From Leidyana gryllorum EB-2025a (taxonomy: Eukaryota > Apicomplexa), in contig JBLWGC010000194.1 of the NCBI GenBank assembly GCA_048772705.1, positions 154,183 through 218,182 of the forward strand: a DNA stretch of 64,000 bases, written 5' to 3'. Position numbers and translations under genes: made by a program. Positions within the stretch are counted from its first letter, which is position 1; every line of letters starts with the position of its first letter. Shown piece by piece: positions 1 to 12,179 of this stretch. The notes beneath the pieces are model-generated. The model was not told the DNA's origin. It searched no databases and was given only the letters and a program-made list of their open reading frames with translations.

Positions 1-2485
1 CTGTCCAAAGCTCATATGTATGCGCTTGCGGTTCCAAGTCAATGTTGAACATCTAATGTGTTGTGTGTTTGGTGTTGTGTGCCAAGTGTGTCTCACCTTG
101 TCGGGTTCGGAGTCGTGAGGTAACTGAAACGTCAGCTTCAAGGACTCCGCTGTGCCTTGGGTACAGAACGCAGCGAATCTTGTTGGGGACGCACAAGCAG
201 CTTCCAATAAGAGAGAGTCTTCAGTCGACTCTGTAACTAGATTCTGGAACGGCTCAGCATACTGTGTGAAACGAATGATATCTAAGCGCGAGCTCGGAGA
301 TCCCACCTGCTGGTCATAGAGAGCTCTGTTCTTTATTCTTCGAGACTGCAAAGCGTTTTGAAGACGCAGAAGGACGTGCGTTCGACGTCGATCTTCGCTG
401 GTTTCGTGATGTGGTGGAGGTACAACCAGCGGTCGACCCGTAAAGGCCGCTTCGTCAGCGAGACGTTCGCATACTTGGTGTCTCACAAGTCTCAAATACT
501 CGTCTCTATCAACGAAGCGGATAAATTGGCCTGCGAGAAGAATACTTGGTCGATAGATCCGTATCTTACCAGTCTTCCAATTCCACTCCTGGGAGGCGCC
601 AAGCTGACGTCTCCCGTCTCCCTTCATATCCTCCTTCAAGAACCATTCGATTGGAGTTGGCATTTGGAATCAAAGGTGGTCACAAGCTCAACAACATGGA
701 CCTATGGGTCGCACAGCTGATTGATATCAAGTTTCGTGCACGTTTGCGAGCTACACATTTTGGTCAGCGGTGCATGAAGAAAAATCAATCGATACCACTT
801 CTCCATATAGGGGACTCTGATAGCAGCAAATCCAATCCAATGGAACGAGTAACATTACCTGGGGAGCCTATAGACGACCAATCTAAGCCTTGAATCTCTT
901 CGTTGTTCACCATCAAAGTTAGGTGATCATCGTCCGACCCTTCGAGACTCAGTAACTGAGTTCCTTTGGGAACCTACACAGATGGTCTCAACACCTCCTC
1001 AATCGCGTCATATACTCACCACTTCACCCCGTATCTTGCTGAATGTGCCACCCACCGTCCAGGCCTCAAACAACCCTCGAGACGGAACTATCATGAGCAA
1101 TAGCGTACGAGGCCGTCCTGAACCCGACCGGTCCATGGCCCACGACACGCTGGCCCCCCGATAGCCTTTCCACCACTTCAGAATCCTCAACCCCGGCATC
1201 CACACAATGGTGACACGGGCCAAAGAATCTCTGAGGGCCACTACCTCCGGGCGCCAGGGACACGGTACAACCAGCTCGACTTCGTGGTCTCCGAACATTT
1301 TGGCTAATAAGGAGATCCGACTCTCCCAATTCAGAATCGCAATACATGGATTCATGACGGGCGTCTCGACCCTCGCCCCCAACGCCCACGGTAAGCGGGG
1401 CAACCGCCGGGGACGCTTGGGCTGTTTCTCATCCTATAAGAGAGTTGATGTCGACTGCAGCCAACATTCAGAGTCGTATCTTTTACCTTTCCGAGCACTC
1501 CAAACCGCACCATGGGAGCCGCTCCATAGGTGATGAGACGGATGTTATCGGCGGGACCGCCGAAGAACTCCGTTGTTTTCCCGTTACCGTCGAGCGAAGC
1601 AGAGCTGGTGAGACGACTCATCAGGCTGCGTCGAGTCGTTCTCGGCGCCGTGCCTTCGTTAGTCAGACCAGCGCTGTTGCTGGAGCACACCGATTCGTAA
1701 CTGGCGCTATGTCGACGAGTCCCGACACGTTGATGTAGCTCGCCTGGCGGGCACGAGAGATTCGTGAGATCTTCCATGCCTTCCCTCGATCGCATGAACC
1801 CGAGTGTCTGAGCGGCGTAGTCCAGCACTTTTGTTGACCGGGGTACCGGGGCGAGAGGTAAAAGTGACCGTACGAGCGATGGGGGATCATGTGGGCGTTT
1901 TGGTTCAAAGTGCATATGGGATATGACGGAATCTGAATTCTTTGGATTCTCCCTTTCCGGTGAGATGATTCGAAGACTGACTTTTAGTACCGCTTACTCA
2001 AGTAATAGGGCCTTATGCCCGTGAGCTGCGGATATCTCTCGATCACTGATTAGGTCGCCAACCATAACGGCTGGAAGCAGCAGCTGTTGATTGGATCGAT
2101 TCAACAAGACCAAGTAGGGCTGCACGATTGGGGCCGGTGAGTATAGGACTTGTAATCGGTGCCAGCAGTCGCAGGCGATCCCGAAGACCGTAGAGAGGTC
2201 GCGGCTTCCCAACCACGCACTGCTAGTTGAAAGAAAGGCGAGTGTACCATTGGCAAACAGCACCAATAGCACCGGATTGGCGATGATAGGGGGTGTTGGA
2301 CCGACCTGCTGCCACCAGCCTAAGCATACGGGAGTGCCCTGTGGGCAGACGGTTGTGGTGGTGCATTTGATATCGACTGTGGGAAATCGCCAAGACAAAG
2401 TGATGTTTCTCACCCACCGGAAGAGTGAGAGCGTGGATGTTAATGCGAGCTCCATCTTGACCTGCCACCCATACTTCACTTCCAA
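1..2485 (-). CDS. RAB3GAP2: RAB3GAP2-like Rab3 GTPase-activating protein regulatory subunit (partial, multi-exon)
   Basis: Runs off the left edge. Clear coding blocks are about 1997-2485, 1490-1950, 1009-1437, 866-974, 97-663 and 1-52. Two introns are solid: one of about 52 nt near 1438-1489 (GTAAAAG..TTATAG), and one near 975-1008 (GTGAGTAT..TGTGTAG). The block at 1009-1260 reads [18 protein letters not shown], then [18 protein letters not shown]. This is the recognisable RAB3GAP2 N-terminal propeller pattern (a GxxxxxWKGYR segment followed by xxPRRGxLExW). In animals the family pairs with RAB3GAP1 to regulate Rab3/Rab18 and membrane traffic. The junctions near 1950-1997 and 663-866 are not resolved; the block at 97-663 could use an ATG at 661-663, but it is more likely a downstream exon of the same gene. 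The start is complement(2483..2485). The family call rests on motif recognition only. Confidence 0.62.
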
Positions 2486-2539
2486 TCCTATGTAGTACCC
2501 ACATCTCCCTTTTTTCCTTTGGCGATTTCGAGGGGGCCA
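2486..2539. promoter_or_regulatory. 54-bp divergent spacer between the RAB3GAP2-like gene and STT3
   Basis: Only 54 bp separate the two start codons. The spacer holds a T-rich tract (tcccttttttcctttgg) followed by an AG eight bases before the STT3 ATG, which looks like a 3' splice site. Any promoter must be bidirectional or lie inside the genes. No TATA box is evident. Confidence 0.4.
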
Positions 2540-5296
2540 ATGGCTCGACCAAAGGCTGCTAGACCGGCCAGGGCCGATTTGGCTACCAACACGCCTTCCA
2601 ATACACCCATCGGCGGTGGAGCAAAGCTGAAAGCCAATGTTGAGGAGGAAGTTCCGCCGTTCGGATTCACAATGTCGCCCAAAACCCGGGATATCACTTC
2701 GCGAGCTGTGAGATGCGCGGCGCTCATTGGCATCGGAATCGTTTGCTTCTTCATGAGACTCTTCGCCGTGCTGCGATACGAGTCAGTCATCCATGAATAC
2801 GACCCGTACTTTAACTTCCGCACCACCAAGTTTCTGGCACAAGAAGGTGAGACCCTCTGTTCGAATGGATGATGTGATCCCGAAAAGGCTACATGGAGTT
2901 CTGGAACTGGTTCGATGCCGCATCTTGGTATCCGCTAGGCCGAGTTATCGGGCAGACTTTGTTCCCCGGCCTTATGACCACTGCGTATCTGAGTCACTGG
3001 CTGGTGAATATGCTCGGGTTACCCATTGACATTCGGGATGTTTGCGTCTTCACTGCACCGGTCTTCTCCGCTCTGTGCGCGTGGAGCGCGTACGGCTTGG
3101 CAAAGGAGGTAAGTGCGTGCGAGAGCTTTGTGGAATTATAATCGCCTCGCCAGTGCACAGGAAAGCCAGGGGCTGGGCTATTCGCAGCACTCTTCATTGG
3201 AGTGTCGCCCGCGTATCTCTCGCGCTCAACGGCTGGCGGGTTTGATAACGAAGCTATCGCCATCTTCACCCTGGTGTTCTCATTCCAGACTTTCATGAGG
3301 GCGATGCGACGCGGCACACTCTTGTCGGTCCTCCTGGCGAACCTGGCATACTTTTATATGGTCACTGCTTGGGGAGGCTACGTTTTCGTCATCAACGTGG
3401 GTTCACTGGCGGCAATGAGTGCTTCTGTACTATTTTCTCTCTCTCCCCGGCAGGTCGTCTCAATCTATGTGCTGATGTTAATCTTTATGGATAGATTCAA
3501 TGACCGATACTTTGTTGTTTGGTCCGTTTACTACGTTATGGGAACACTCTGGTGTCTCAACATTCCCTTCGTGGCATATGCCGCTGTGACCTCTTCGGAG
3601 CACATGATATCTCACGGAGTCTTCATGGTCGCTATGGTGAGTGCCCGCCCAACTTTTGTTGTTGTCGGTCTTATGCCTCTCTTTAACCGCCTTCAGCTCT
3701 GGAAGTTGCGCCAATATCTGTTGAATTACTACTCTGGTGAAGCTATGAAGAGAGCGTGTCAGCGTGCTATCATGGGAGGCTTCCTGGGTTTCGTAGCTTT
3801 GTTCCTCCTACTCCTGGCCGCGGGCAAGACACGGTGGTCTGGACGGTCAATGACTCTGCTGGACCCGACTTATGCCGCCAAACATATCCCCATCATCGCT
3901 TCGGTATCTGAGCATCAGCCTCCGACCTGGGCAAGCTATCATTTTGACTTGGGCCCCATGTTCCTATTGACACCGGCCGGTATCTGGGCGACGCTCAAGT
4001 CTGGCTCAGAGACGGCCTGGTTCCTCGGTCTATTCGGTGTGCTGGCGGCCCATTTCTCGGGCGTGATGGTCCGTCTAATGCTCGTCTTGGCTCCGGCGGC
4101 CGCATGCCTGGCGGGAGTCGGAGCATCGAGTGTTCTCGAGTACAGCATTGGGGCAATCAAATCAGCTTTCACCAGTGTGCAAGCAGCCGCGAGCCCCAGG
4201 TCTCGGGCCATCCGAGACACCAGCAAGCTGCTCGCCATAGGTGAGACCACCAAAACAGAGCATCTTGTTGACATCTCATCTCCAGTGGCTTGCGGTTGCG
4301 TGGCCATCCTCTCGTACCGCACACTGCTGCAAGGGGTGTGGTCGGCTTCGGCCGTGTATTCGCATCCCTCCATTGTTCAAAGTGAGTCGGAGACGGGAAA
4401 AGAGTCGTTGACCAATATGGCATATAGGTGGAGGACTAAGTGACGGTAGCCGTCTCATTATGGATGACTTCCGTGAGGCGTATACCTGGATGAAAGAGAA
4501 CACTCACCCTGATGCGCGATTCTTGTCCTGGTGGGACTACGGATACCAGGCCTGCTACATGGCAAATCGTACTATCGTCGTGGACAACAATACTTGGAAT
4601 AATACACATATCGCCACGGTTGGCTTGGTGAGTCTTGGTGTATTTTCTGTTCAGAGTTAATCCTTTTCACAATCTCGCAGGCCATGTCATCGCCAGAGGA
4701 GGTGGCCTATCCTGTGGTCAATCATTTGGATGTGGACTACGTATTCGTAAGTACTATCTCCCCCGCGGCTCTCCCGCACTTGAGTGTATCAGGTCGTGTT
4801 CGGGGGCGCTAGTGGGTACACGGGAGATGATTTGAACAAGTTCTTGTGGATGTTGAGGATCGGAAGGGGCGTCTTCACATTCCTGCCCGAGGAGACGGAG
4901 TTTTATGATCATCATGGCCACGTAAGTCTGTCTGTGAGATTGTTGTTTGATGGATCTCTCTGTTTAGTACAATGTCGGTCCGGGGGTGTCGTCGGTGTTG
5001 CGAGACTCTCTGATGTATCGGTTGTCTTACCACAACTTCCATAATAATACCCTCACCCAAGGGAGAGATATCGCCAGAAAGACGCGGATAGAGAAGCTGC
5101 CCCAGTTGAAGTACTTTGAAGAGGCTTATAGTACAAGCTCGTGGCAAGTCCGCATCTATAAGGTAGATTGTAGTAGTGGAGAAATGACATCATTTTCCAT
5201 GGCCTGCAGGTGAAGAAAGACGTGGATCGCTTGCCATACGGACAGCAAGAGCTGCGTAATGTGTTGTTCGACCCTCCTGGTCCGGTGTTTGGATGA
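2540..5296 (+). CDS. STT3: Dolichyl-diphosphooligosaccharide--protein glycosyltransferase subunit STT3
   Basis: Catalytic subunit of oligosaccharyltransferase in the ER membrane; it moves the dolichol-linked glycan to Asn in sequons. Eleven exons: 2540-2846, 2888-3108, 3166-3396, 3454-3636, 3697-4240, 4286-4381, 4428-4627, 4681-4746, 4793-4921, 4968-5162, 5210-5296. They sum to 753 codons (752 aa). Family motifs seen: [12 protein letters not shown] (first acidic motif), [32 protein letters not shown], the WWDYGYQ signature and [12 protein letters not shown] (DK motif). The N-terminus is hydrophobic and multi-spanning; the C-terminal lumenal domain begins near the WWDYG motif. The ATG at 2540 is preferred over an upstream in-frame TTG. 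The introns at 3397-3453, 3637-3696 and 4241-4285 are multiples of three without stops, so reading through them gives a falsely continuous frame. FAN1 starts 27 bp after the stop. Confidence 0.95.
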
Positions 5297-5323
5297 CAGT
5301 CCTCTAGTGCCAAAAAATAACTG

Positions 5324-8300
5324 ATGGATTTACCTCCACCAACTGGAGAGGATACACCAGCGTACTTCAACAAACCATATTACCTGAACCTCTTCGAAGC
5401 GCCTCTGCGTGCAGTGGCCGAACGATATGCAATTCTTTGGACATCTCAAGAAGTTGAATGGCTGAAATCCTATTTCACACTTTTGAGCCAACCCTCTCAA
5501 CAATTGTTCGCCCGCCTATGTGGCCGAAAATCGGGTCCTATATTCAATGTCAATAAGCTCATCGACAATTATGCTAAAGATCAAAAAGGTCTTGAACCCG
5601 ATGAGGCCCGCCACGCTGTCATGGCAGCTGTCAATGAGCTCGTCTTCACCGGCTTCGGAAGAGATATCGTCTCTCAAGCCGATATTGGCGATCAACACCT
5701 CGGTGGGCATCCCGCAACCTCACTCATCCCCAAATCCCTTCCCCCACTCGTGTGCAGAATTCCTCAAGAAGCTATCGGCTCCACAGATCAAGAAGGTTAT
5801 GTCATCAAGCCGTATCCCCGACGCGAAAGACAGAGTCAAAAAATACAAGACGAGAGCTGAACAACTCCGTTGGCTGTCCGAGGTGACTAATCCGAGTATG
5901 TCTATGGGGACGAAATGTAGACCACTTCCCCTTGTCCGCTGCAGAATCGAAGATTGGCGATCAGAAATCCATTTTCAGCAAATATAGCCTTCGGGATCTG
6001 GTCTGGCAGGCTATATTCGCCGAACTCTTAAATTCTGACGCCGACTCCTCCTCCTCCTCGCCAGCCACCGTCCACTACGTCTGCATCGACGAACGGGCCA
6101 GACACTTTTTCCGTCGGCTCCACTTACTGCATAACCTCACCAGCGGGCCAGGCCTTGAGAGTGGTACGCACGTTCTCTGCCCCCCTTCATTTTGACCCTC
6201 TGATGATCAACAGATAAAGCCACCGAGGATGAGTGTACCAACTCTATCATGGCTAAGGTCTTCGTGCCGAGCGTACTCACCTTTTTAGGAAGTCACGAGC
6301 ACTTCTCGGCGTCGAAGGCGGGCTTGTTGGCTGTTGAACCTTTGTTCGCAGGTGAGCTCCGCAAGCATTTCTCAACTGAGCAACGCAGCCAGATAGAGAG
6401 GAGTTGGAGGCGTATGAGACAGCACTCGGAGCTGCAGCTCGCGTCCAGGCTCTCGCGATGAACCGGGTGAGTCTGCAACCGGTGTCTCACGTCTGCAGAG
6501 GTGGTATTTCAGATCAAAGCGAGTCCAAATGCGACATCGAGTATAGCTGGCTCGCTGGTTTCGCGGCTACTCACTCATATCGAGCGCTTAAAAGAGCCGT
6601 TGTGGGGAGAGTCGTGGGTCCTCAAACCTTCAGACCTCAGAGAAAAGTACAACATGGCTTGGAATGTGGTCGTCCAGTCCGACGTCGCCACGTCGAACAT
6701 GTCGTCATACTGCATCAACTTGGGATCGGATGATGAGGAAGGCGCAACGATCCCAACTCCGGATGTGATGCCAACCGGCGACGACGGGTCGAGCTACGCT
6801 TCTCTTCTATTCGCGTCAGGACGTAGCGTTACGTCGTCTGCTAAATGGATCTCTCCGCTCAGCAAATTGTGTCACGCTACTCAACGTCGGTTCAGTGCGG
6901 TATGAGCAGTCTCCATAACTCAGTGTCGACTCAGCCCTTCCGCTTTCATAGGAATATCTCTACTCTTTGGCCTTATACGACTTGGCGCAATTGCTGGAGT
7001 ATCAGAAAGCCCATCAGAAGGCGGTGGTGTGTCTGGAAGCTTTGATCGTCGCGGGTGTCTCCCGCGCGAACCGAGGGAAAGCCTTTTGTAGATTGCTGGT
7101 GGACTACCGGAGACATTTGAACAATCCTTCGAAAGCACTCGAATGGGGGCGAGCGGGCCTCGATGAAAGTACGTGCAGCAGCACCGCCAGCAACGGGAAG
7201 AGTTAATCGATTTTCCCACCTCAGTTGCCTTCTTCGGTCCCGGTACGGCTATTGAGCTGGCGAAGAAGGTATGGGATTTGGTCAGTTTTTTAGCTCGCCA
7301 AGCCGCTCCCAAGTCTCGCACACGAGGGATGAAACATAGAATCTCGCTCACTGAAGTGGTCGACCTCGACACTCCTCCCAACAAGTCAGCGTCTGTTAGC
7401 GAGGAAGTCGAGTTCCGACCCACGGGATTCTATCGCATATTCATTCCGGGTGACGACATGAGTGTGGATCATCTCTGTCGGATGAGCGGCAACGAGAAAC
7501 TCACCCGTCTTATCATTGAGGGGTCTTTCCTGACCCCCAGAGAAGCTCGTCGAGTGCTCGAGCTGCTGGTGGTTGGTGACAAGGCGGAAGAGAGTGTGCC
7601 CCGACGAGTCTTTACAGCCCTCAGAGGTCAACGCGATCTGGAGATGCCCAAAGACGAAGCTGACGGAACTCTATTGTCACATGGTTTCCGTCCAGCTAGC
7701 AGCTCTAAGCCTTCCACAAAACCGTTTTCACGCCCGACATTCGCTTACGAGGGCCAAGAGCTCTCCGTCGAGCAGTATGCCCTCATTCGATACATCCGAG
7801 GAGACGCTGCGGAGGTGTTTACGGGTGGCAGTGCAGCCAAGAAACGGTCGTCAAGGATCACGACTCCACGCAGTCAAGTCGCGAGCCAAAGTGCTGAGAT
7901 CGATGCGACAGGCGGACCGGCAACGAAAAGACGGAAGGTTTCGGCCAAGAAAATGAAGGAAGAGCTCTCAATGGCTCCCGTCAAAGAGGAGAAAGTCGAG
8001 CTGTCGAGTCGAAGCTCAGTTGGTGCTCTGAACAATAGGCCGGCGGTGTCCACCGATGTGAAAGCCGAGACCAACTTGCACCCCTCAACACCCACTCGGC
8101 GTCCTCGGAGTGGAAGCCAAGAGGTCGTTGAGATGCACACTCCGTCCCGTCATGCGTCACCGGCTGCTTTAACCCCGATCTACCACACGCCTACTCCAGG
8201 TTCCAATCGGAGACACCGGCGGTACGTTGACGAGAGTGATGAATGGGTTGGGAGTCACTGCGAAGGCTCTCTGCTTCGGGAGATCTTCTCGGTACTCTGT

Positions 8301-9508
8301 TTCCCTATAATGTTCCACCCAAGTTGCGCCGAGGCCAACCACAAGGCTTTCTTTTCTGACAATCAAACTGGTCCCAGTGACTTCTTCACGGGTGACTCAT
8401 TCTTTGAAATGCGACAACGCCCTATTGAGGCATATATAACGTCGCTCAGCGAGCTCTCCGCCACTGAGCTGACAGCATTGACCGCTTGGGCCTCTTCTCA
8501 TCTGTACGAGATCCGTCTGTGTGGCAGTCGATGGCGCGCTGAGGACTCGGTAGATGCAGCCTTCCAGCCGTTTGCCCACTTCAATCCGCTGCTGACAGCG
8601 ATCAATCTGATGGGAGACGGCGTGCAGGAAGTGATTATTTCGAGTCCGCCTGGATCGGTCAGAAAAACGCCTCAATCTAAATGGGACTCCGGGAGTGGCA
8701 AGAGGGCTTATTCTCACTACAACCGGTGGAAACCGCCTCCGAAAGACATCGAGACGCCATTGGACTGCGTTCTCGGCTACCGTCGGGCAATCCGTCTGAG
8801 CCCAGAAGAGTTTCGAATGGGACGGAAGATGAACAACCTGCAGGCGGCCACCACTCTCGCTGCTAAACAGCGCACCCGATCAGGACTAATGTATGGGCTG
8901 GAACTGGGATGGCTGGCGAGTTGTTTGAAGGCAGCTAAACTCGCTCAGATATTCTACACCTTCCTGAGACATTGGTGTCACTGGTGCTCGGGGCTTCCGG
9001 ACTTGTTTATTTGGACTAATCTACGGATGAGCAGTGTGATGGCCAAAGCGTTGACATTGGAGAGAAAGGGTATCGATTGCGATGTGTCTTTCGAGTTTCT
9101 CGCCCTCGTCTTCGCTTTCATTCGAAACGACCCATCATACCTCTCAGAGCGGGTCCGACAGCATTTCGAGGCAGGGGTGATCCCAGAATACGATGGATAC
9201 AGAGCTCGGCTGCAAAAAGCGTTGGCGGCAGCACGTGTTCGACCACGAGTAGACGAGGTATTCATTCGTGACATTGCTGAAGAAGTTGGGGTTGCACTCG
9301 ATCTGGCCTCCTGCCTCCCCCATGAAACTGCCCACTGCAAGTTGATCGAGGTCAAGGGCCCCGGTGATACTCTGTCCGAAAAGCAACGGTAAGTGGACTT
9401 CTTTTGCCTCACACATTTCCTGCTTTTAACAACAGCTTATGGTTGTTCTCTATGGTCCAGGCTCAAATGGAAGCCGAAGTGGGTGTGGTGGACCTCGTCA
9501 GTGGGTGA
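5324..9508 (+). CDS. FAN1: Fanconi-associated nuclease 1 (VRR-NUC structure-specific nuclease)
   Basis: DNA interstrand-crosslink repair nuclease. Exons 5324-5702, 5758-5895, 5945-6163, 6214-6351, 6393-6466, 6501-6899, 6952-7168, 7225-9388, 9436-9508 sum exactly to 1,267 codons. The N-terminus (PYYLNLFEAP...LLSQPSQQLFARL) matches the region before the SAP-like domain; a TPR-like block follows (EYLYSLALYDLAQLLEYQ). The family core is clear: CEGSLLREIFSVLCFPIMF and FFEMRQRPIEAYI. The VRR-NUC motifs are SGLPDLFIW and LIEVKGPGDTLSEKQ, supplying the expected Asp and Glu-x-Lys residues. Oddities: no N-terminal UBZ zinc finger as in the human enzyme; a basic Ser-rich insert of about 150 residues (7800-8250, with KRRKVSAKK, NLS-like) in the core; and about 105 residues between the two nuclease motifs, which are normally close together. 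The 3' end overlaps the convergent gene at 9498 by 11 bp. Confidence 0.93.
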
Positions 9509-10611
9509 TCGTCAAGAGTAGTGAGAAGAATAGTGACAGCGAGAAGATAGATAGTGTCAAGGGATGAGACGCGCCACAATAGTCGAGTGGCCGCGCCAAC
9601 TGATCAAACTTCCCGCAACTCGAGGCGCACGTCCGTCCAGCTGCTGTCATACACCACTCGCACTGATCATCGTTCCGACAGGCTTTGCACTGAGAATGTT
9701 TGGTGCATTCATCATCCTCGAGATATCGATAGTCATATCCGTCGGTGGGAGTTGACGCGAAAACTTGTTTGCTCCAGACAAATCTCGTACCAAAGAAACG
9801 AGACAGATCTGGGATGAATGTCTCGGTTCTTCGGTCGTAGAGACACGCGTTGGGTCCCACGGACCACGCCTCTATGTCTTCGCCGATGGTTATATACCGC
9901 ATGTTGGTTAGCCGATCGCTGCTTCGGATCATCTCTCCTCGATACCCGGCGGTGATATTGATACTGAAGAATACATCGTCTTCGACCAACGCGTTCTTTC
10001 CGCTGGTGGCCGGGGTTCCGCGGTTGTATGACCAGTCCTTCTTGTGGGCACACTGGTTGGTGACTTGCACCAGCAGTGTTTGAGGGTTGCACACGTCTGG
10101 GAAACGGGTTGGATCATGCATCCGATAAAGGACGTGGACCTCGTCGAGCTGTATCTGCGTATCTGTGAATCCATCCCATTGGACCGGAATAGTGAGCGCG
10201 AAGATGTATAAGCCCTCCCATCCCTGTCTATGATAGTGGAAAGCCACCTTGTTGCACGCCGTCGAACCCTATCTGATGAGAGAGGCGCTGGCAGAGAAGA
10301 GTCAGTCGCCGCCTGGGAGTTACCTGGTCAGTTTGACCTCGCAGCCGCGCCGTGCAGCCCGGGGGAAGTTGCGCAAGACAAGGGACGCTCGGATTTTGGT
10401 AGGGATCGTAGGGGCGAGGGTACAAACCCACCCCCTGGCAGTGTTCAACACATGCGGTTTGACAGGACGTCCTTGCGTCAAGAGAGCAGTCGATATCGGT
10501 GACAGAGGAGTTTGTGAAGAGAATCTGGTTCGAGTAGAGGGGTAGAAAGCGCTGGGAGGAGGAGGAATGTACTGCGAATGGGAAGGTGCAGAATAACGAT
10601 TTCCACTTCAT
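9498..10611 (-). CDS. Cysteine-rich secreted or GPI-anchored protein with PSI-like region
   Basis: Two exons, complement(10324..10611) and complement(9498..10268), joined by a 55-nt intron, give 352 aa in frame. The N-terminus (MKWKSLFCTFPFAV) is a plausible signal peptide. A Cys-rich stretch follows. Around 9560-9680 lies a PSI/plexin-repeat-like knot (CxxxSQCKACRNDDQCEWC...CASSCG). The protein ends in a hydrophobic tail (about 20 residues, no basic residues), as expected of a GPI-attachment signal or a tail anchor. Function unknown; probably surface exposed. Its ATG overlaps the stop of the upstream MFS gene (ATGA, 10608-10611), and its stop overlaps the FAN1 end on the other strand. The start could instead be internal, but no better ATG precedes the Cys-rich region. 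Confidence 0.7.
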
Positions 10612-12149
10612 CCTCCGATGTGGTCGATTAAAACAGTAGCACGGGTTTCGTGCCTCAGGAAACAAGAAACAAAAAAGGCGGCTAGGTATACGGACCCCCA
10701 GATCAGCGGGTAGTGGCCTAAATTAGTGTCATCGATCGCAATGCTACCGACAAATGTAGTTATCAATGTTGCGATGGCGTTGATTGTGCTGAACAGGGCC
10801 AAAGCCGATCCGCGATGACTGGTGGGGTAGATTTCCGAAGAGTAAAGATAGACACAGTTCCATGTGGGCCCTGCGAGGAAATAAGTTACTATGGCGAAGG
10901 CGAAAACCAAGCCAGTTCGCTCAGGATCGACCAGAAGGGTGATCGCCATGCTAAAGAGACCGATGGCGCAAACCAAGAGGCATAAGCGAAGAGAATTAAT
11001 ACGGCCTCCGAGCCACTTGTTGTCCCATTGCATCTGTAGATACGTGATGACCATGCCCGGCAATTGAACCGCAAACACGGTGAGAGTGGTGGTGTTGCTG
11101 GCCAGGCCAGCATATTTGAAGAAAGTGGTCATGTAGGTGGTGGCACCATAGTAGCAGAAAGCTAAAAGGCCCCAAACCAGCATCAACATGACCGTATTGT
11201 ATCTGTACCCTGGTGTTTTAGCGACTTTGATCATTCTGACAAAGTTGGTGAAAACCTCTTGGTTCCATTGTTTGCTGGGCACGTCATTCGATGGCATCCC
11301 CTCGAGTCGATGCACCCTCCCTTCCTCTTTCCCTCCTAATTGCTGTTCGAGACCCACGGAACCTCCGCTGGTCAGCTTGCCCAAGCTTGACCAAGCTTTC
11401 GCCTCATCGCCTCTTCCAATGTAGAAGCGGGGAGTCTCCACCCAAGTGCAAGCCAGGATGATCAGAGGCACTATGCAGGGCATGAGACCACAAAGGTAGA
11501 GATACCGCCAAGAACGTGCGAACTTGACCGTGCTCGATTCAGTCAATCCTATGTTGACAGCCGTCACGTACATTATTGCCAATACGTGAAAGATCTGAAG
11601 GATGGTGGACGGGAGCGCTCGTCGCTTAGTCGTCGAAACTTCTAAAACGTAGATGGTAATCGCTGACGGCAGCGCCGAAACACTGAAAGCGGTCAGAGCT
11701 CTCGAGAAAACATATACTCCAAAGTTCCAGCTCAACGCAGACAGCAACGTGCCCATCGTCTCAAGAATCAAACATCCGAAAATCAGAGTCCGCCGTCCGT
11801 AAATGTCGAGACTTGGTATTAGGGTCAATGAGCCCAGCAGTCGGGCGATCGCACTCGATGCAAATACCCAATTATATACGGTTTTACGGGTCTCAAGTTG
11901 TGGCCAGAGCTCCCATACGGCAGCTGTGCTCAGGGTCGGCATAAAGTTCTGCTGCATGAAAGAGCCGTACGCGAACGCGCCCATCATAAACAGTGCCACC
12001 TGCTTTCGGTGCGTCCCAATCAGCTTGAGCAGCTCTTCTATGTTCCAATACTTGACATCAACGGGCGAGTTGTTCTCCAAATCTACCGAAGCGCCATCGC
12101 TATATCGCCGTGTAACCGGCAGCTCTTCTACTCGTGCGTCGACGGTCAT
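10608..12149 (-). CDS. MFS transporter, sugar-porter/SV2-SVOP-like (tandem copy 3)
   Basis: Single exon, 513 aa, twelve hydrophobic segments in two halves with a central charged loop (about residues 250-300). Family signatures: DIYGRRTLIFG after TM2, ETPRFYIG before the loop, and YSSEIYPTSHRGSALA after TM10. These place it in the sugar-porter/SV2 branch of the major facilitator superfamily at a membrane; the substrate cannot be read from sequence. It is the third of three tandem paralogues on this strand (with 12180-13688 and 13706-15239), sharing an opening pattern of the form IGTHRKQV. The start lies 30 bp from the stop of the preceding paralogue. The stop TGA overlaps the ATG of the next gene. 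Confidence 0.9.
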   Translation of the reverse strand: MTVDARVEELPVTRRYSDGASVDLENNSPVDVKYWNIEELLKLIGTHRKQVALFMMGAFAYGSFMQQNFMPTLSTAAVWELWPQLETRKTVYNWVFASSAIARLLGSLTLIPSLDIYGRRTLIFGCLILETMGTLLSALSWNFGVYVFSRALTAFSVSALPSAITIYVLEVSTTKRRALPSTILQIFHVLAIMYVTAVNIGLTESSTVKFARSWRYLYLCGLMPCIVPLIILACTWVETPRFYIGRGDEAKAWSSLGKLTSGGSVGLEQQLGGKEEGRVHRLEGMPSNDVPSKQWNQEVFTNFVRMIKVAKTPGYRYNTVMLMLVWGLLAFCYYGATTYMTTFFKYAGLASNTTTLTVFAVQLPGMVITYLQMQWDNKWLGGRINSLRLCLLVCAIGLFSMAITLLVDPERTGLVFAFAIVTYFLAGPTWNCVYLYSSEIYPTSHRGSALALFSTINAIATLITTFVGSIAIDDTNLGHYPLIWGSVYLAAFFVSCFLRHETRATVLIDHIGG

Positions 12150-12179
12150 TTTTTTGTACAGCTTGGTTAAAATAATGCA

